Shown piece by piece: positions 4,233 to 5,649 of a stretch of 5,649 bases of DNA. The DNA lies in NCBI GenBank assembly GCA_005776735.1, contig SXOM01000102.1, forward strand, positions 1-5,649, given 5' to 3'. Within the stretch, counting starts at the first letter, position 1; every line of letters starts with the position of its first letter. The notes beneath the pieces were generated by a model that was not told where the DNA came from, did not search any database, and worked only from the letters and a program-made list of their open reading frames with translations. This DNA comes from Pseudomonadota bacterium. Its GTDB lineage: Bacteria > Myxococcota_A > UBA796 > SXON01. The position numbers and the translations under genes were made by a program.

Positions 4233-5618
4233 ATGCTGCTGTACGCCGTGTTCGCCTGCGCAACCCCCGTAGACTCCGGCGACACGGCGGCAGACAGCGC
4301 CGACACCGGCGACGCGCCCGAACTGGCGCCCACCCTCACGGTCCGGGGCGACCCCAGCGCGGCCGCCGGCCGCGCGATGGACTTCGCTTCGCCGCTCTCG
4401 GGCGAGCCCGGCGCGGCGTTGTGGGTGGCCGGCTACTTCGTGCACCGGCTGTGTCGGTTCAGCGGGGTGCAAGGCGAGGTCGCGCTCAGCGAAGCGCCCG
4501 TCTGCATCGGCTCCACGCAGCGGGACTCCCTCGGCTTCACCGTGGCCGCCGGGCCGGACACCGTGGCGGCCGGCGCGATCGGGGGCAAACAGAACGGGGC
4601 GTACGCCGGCGCGGTCTACCTCTTCCCGCTCGACCTCGCCGAAGGCACCCACGACGAGACGGCGGCGTTGACCGTCCTTCACGGCGAAGCGACCAACGAC
4701 TACGCCGGCACCGCGGTCGACTGGTTGGCGGGGGCCGGCGGTGCTTCGCTGGTGATCGGGGCGCCCGGCAGCGACGGGAACGGGCCCGGCTCGGGTCGGG
4801 CGTACCTGTTCGGCCCGCCGCTCGCCACCGGCGAGGTGGAGCTGGCCGACGCGCCGACGATCATCGAGGGCACCACGCCCGAAGCGGCCGTACGCCACGG
4901 CGACCCCGAAGCGGGCGACGGCGTCGGGCAGGTCATGGCCAGCGCCGGCGACCTCGACGGGGACGGCGACGAAGAGCTGGCCATCGGCTGCATCGGCGCC
5001 GACGACGGGGGGTCCAACGCCGGGCTCGTCGCGGTCTTCTCCAGCCCGCTCCCGGCCGGGGTCCTCGCGCTGCGCGACGCCGACGTGGTGATCACCGGCG
5101 AGGCGGACGATCAGTACGTCGGCGACTACGTCGTCGGCCTCGGCGACGCCGATGGCGACGGCCTCGGCGACCTCGCGCTCAGCGGCGAGACCCTCGACCG
5201 CGAAGGGCGGGTTTGGGTCTTCGCCTCGCCGGTCGGGTCCGGCACGGTGGCGGGCGCCGCGGCCCAGCTCGTCGGCGAAGCGGTGCTCGACCAGGCGGGC
5301 GCCCACCTCGCCGCCGCCGGGGACACCGACGGCGACGGCCTCGGCGACCTCGTGGTCGGCGCCTACGGCCACGACACCAACGGGGTGGACGCGGGCGCGG
5401 CCTACCTGGTGCACCGACCGGCGGCCGCGGGCGTCGCGACGCTCGGCGAGGTCGGGCTGCGCTGGCTGGGAGAGGCCGAGGGCGACTACGGCGGCCGCGT
5501 GGTCGCCGGGGGCGGCGACTACGACGGCGACGGCCTGGCCGACCTCATCTTCGGCGCGCCCTACTCCGACGCCGGCGGCGCCTTCGCCGGGTCGGCCTAC
5601 GTGGTGCCCGGCCGCTGA
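4233..5618 (+). CDS. FG-GAP repeat beta-propeller lipoprotein
   Basis: The 461-residue product starts MLLYAVFACATP: a very short leader with a lipobox-like VFAC (Cys9), then an Asp/Ser/Thr/Gly linker (residues 13-28) typical of surface lipoproteins of this kind. The rest is a chain of FG-GAP blades. Four carry the calcium-type loop DxDGDG, at residues 240, 305, 364 and 429, spaced 65, 59 and 65 apart. Each is followed by a (G/E)DL-type strand and an IG/VGA/FGAP turn. Three earlier segments (near 50, 105 and 165, the last ending VIGAPGSD) look like blades without the acidic loop, giving about seven, as in an integrin-alpha-type propeller. It is probably an exported surface or periplasmic protein binding calcium and perhaps a ligand; no ligand or enzyme activity can be named. 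The start is fixed by an in-frame TAG at 4221. It diverges from the acyl-carrier operon. Confidence 0.9.
   Translation: MLLYAVFACATPVDSGDTAADSADTGDAPELAPTLTVRGDPSAAAGRAMDFASPLSGEPGAALWVAGYFVHRLCRFSGVQGEVALSEAPVCIGSTQRDSLGFTVAAGPDTVAAGAIGGKQNGAYAGAVYLFPLDLAEGTHDETAALTVLHGEATNDYAGTAVDWLAGAGGASLVIGAPGSDGNGPGSGRAYLFGPPLATGEVELADAPTIIEGTTPEAAVRHGDPEAGDGVGQVMASAGDLDGDGDEELAIGCIGADDGGSNAGLVAVFSSPLPAGVLALRDADVVITGEADDQYVGDYVVGLGDADGDGLGDLALSGETLDREGRVWVFASPVGSGTVAGAAAQLVGEAVLDQAGAHLAAAGDTDGDGLGDLVVGAYGHDTNGVDAGAAYLVHRPAAAGVATLGEVGLRWLGEAEGDYGGRVVAGGGDYDGDGLADLIFGAPYSDAGGAFAGSAYVVPGR
5154..5352 (+). repeat. Pair of 22-bp direct repeats within the FG-GAP gene
   Basis: Positions 5154-5175 and 5331-5352 are identical over 22 bases and lie 177 bp apart, exactly 59 codons. 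Both encode the GDGLGDL part of successive calcium loops. A diverged third copy begins at 5526. The identity at DNA level suggests fairly recent blade duplication or conversion, though biased codon use alone could explain much of it. Confidence 0.6.
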
Positions 5619-5649
5619 CGGCGGGCCAGGACCGCCGCCACGCCGAGCG
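5597..5649 (-). CDS. Possible C-terminus of a membrane-anchored protein (partial)
   Basis: Entering from the right edge, one minus-strand frame reads LGVAAVLARRQRPGTT and stops at TAG (5597-5599). A hydrophobic stretch followed by an Arg-rich tail is what the end of a transmembrane anchor or a MYXO-CTERM-like sorting tail looks like. It would overlap the end of the FG-GAP gene by 22 bp on the opposite strand. Only 16 full codons are visible, so this is a weak call and could be chance. Confidence 0.25.
   Translation of the reverse strand, partial: LGVAAVLARRQRPGTT
5619..5637 (+). terminator. Hairpin directly after the FG-GAP stop codon
   Basis: CGGCGG (5619-5624) and CCGCCG (5632-5637) form a perfect 6-bp stem with a 7-nt loop, starting on the base after the TGA. 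No T-run follows within the window, so it is at best a terminator-like or 3'-end stabilising hairpin, and it may lie inside the opposite-strand gene. Confidence 0.25.

Noticed and set aside
4177..4263. N-terminal extension of the synthase-like protein to ATG 4263
   Set aside because: The extra 29 residues are Arg-rich and unlike the fold's start, and would run through the inverted repeat and the start of the divergent gene.
2941..4272. A 443-codon plus-strand open frame antisense to the ACP and synthase-like genes
   Set aside because: The opposite strand has recognisable carrier-protein and synthase motifs; this frame shows only low-complexity Arg/Gly/His-rich sequence.
4155..5414. A 419-codon minus-strand open frame opposite the FG-GAP gene
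   Set aside because: It mirrors the repetitive Asp/Gly codons of the FG-GAP protein, and the plus-strand frame has repeat structure and a lipoprotein start.
1..5649. CRISPR array, tRNA, rRNA, insertion sequence or attachment site
   Set aside because: No spaced direct repeats, transposase motifs, terminal inverted repeats, tRNA-like cloverleaf or rRNA sequence was seen; the only direct repeats are the coding repeats of the FG-GAP gene.

Overview
The window is very GC-rich DNA, dense with genes and without mobile-element or phage signals. Its lipoproteins have short leaders, one of them with an Asp/Ser/Thr/Gly linker. That, an FG-GAP surface protein and the strong GC bias in third codon positions suggest a myxobacterium-like member of the former Deltaproteobacteria (Myxococcota or a neighbour). 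This taxonomic guess is inference; no rRNA or tRNA gene is present.

Layout. Positions 1-290 (minus) hold the first 96 codons of an NCS2-type (xanthine/uracil-like) permease that runs off the left edge. Upstream on the same strand is a DUF2461/TIGR02453 protein (375-1067). A 51-residue cysteine-rich probable zinc-binding protein (1145-1300, plus) diverges from it. It converges, with only 8 bp between stop codons, on a small cysteine-rich lipoprotein (1309-1581, minus). An unrecognised 120-124 residue protein (1639-2013, minus) comes next.

The most interesting part is the minus-strand run from 4176 down to about 1639. It holds a short beta-ketoacyl-synthase-like protein (3427-4176), a long acyl carrier protein with a clear phosphopantetheine-site serine (2935-3372) and, overlapping it by ATGA, a protein resembling cyanobacterial acyl-ACP reductase (2054-2938). 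The unknown protein follows. Together these look like a small acyl-ACP module that would hand an ACP-bound acyl chain to an aldehyde-forming reductase. Two members depart from the textbook enzymes. The synthase-like protein appears to lack the Cys-His-His triad. The reductase keeps its nucleotide glycine loop and candidate catalytic cysteine but has a shortened Rossmann domain.

Diverging from this operon is a 461-residue FG-GAP beta-propeller lipoprotein (4233-5618, plus) with four calcium-type DxDGDG loops. A 16-codon open tail on the minus strand at the right edge may be the C-terminus of a membrane-anchored protein.

Regulation. Four genes that appear to begin transcription units carry TA(A/G)GC(T/A/G) only 5-7 nt before their start codon. 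This is the position of a -10 box for leaderless transcription. The acyl carrier gene, inside an operon, instead has a Shine-Dalgarno sequence. An 8-bp perfect inverted repeat lies between the two divergent elements at 4184-4226. No intergenic gap exceeds about 85 bp.
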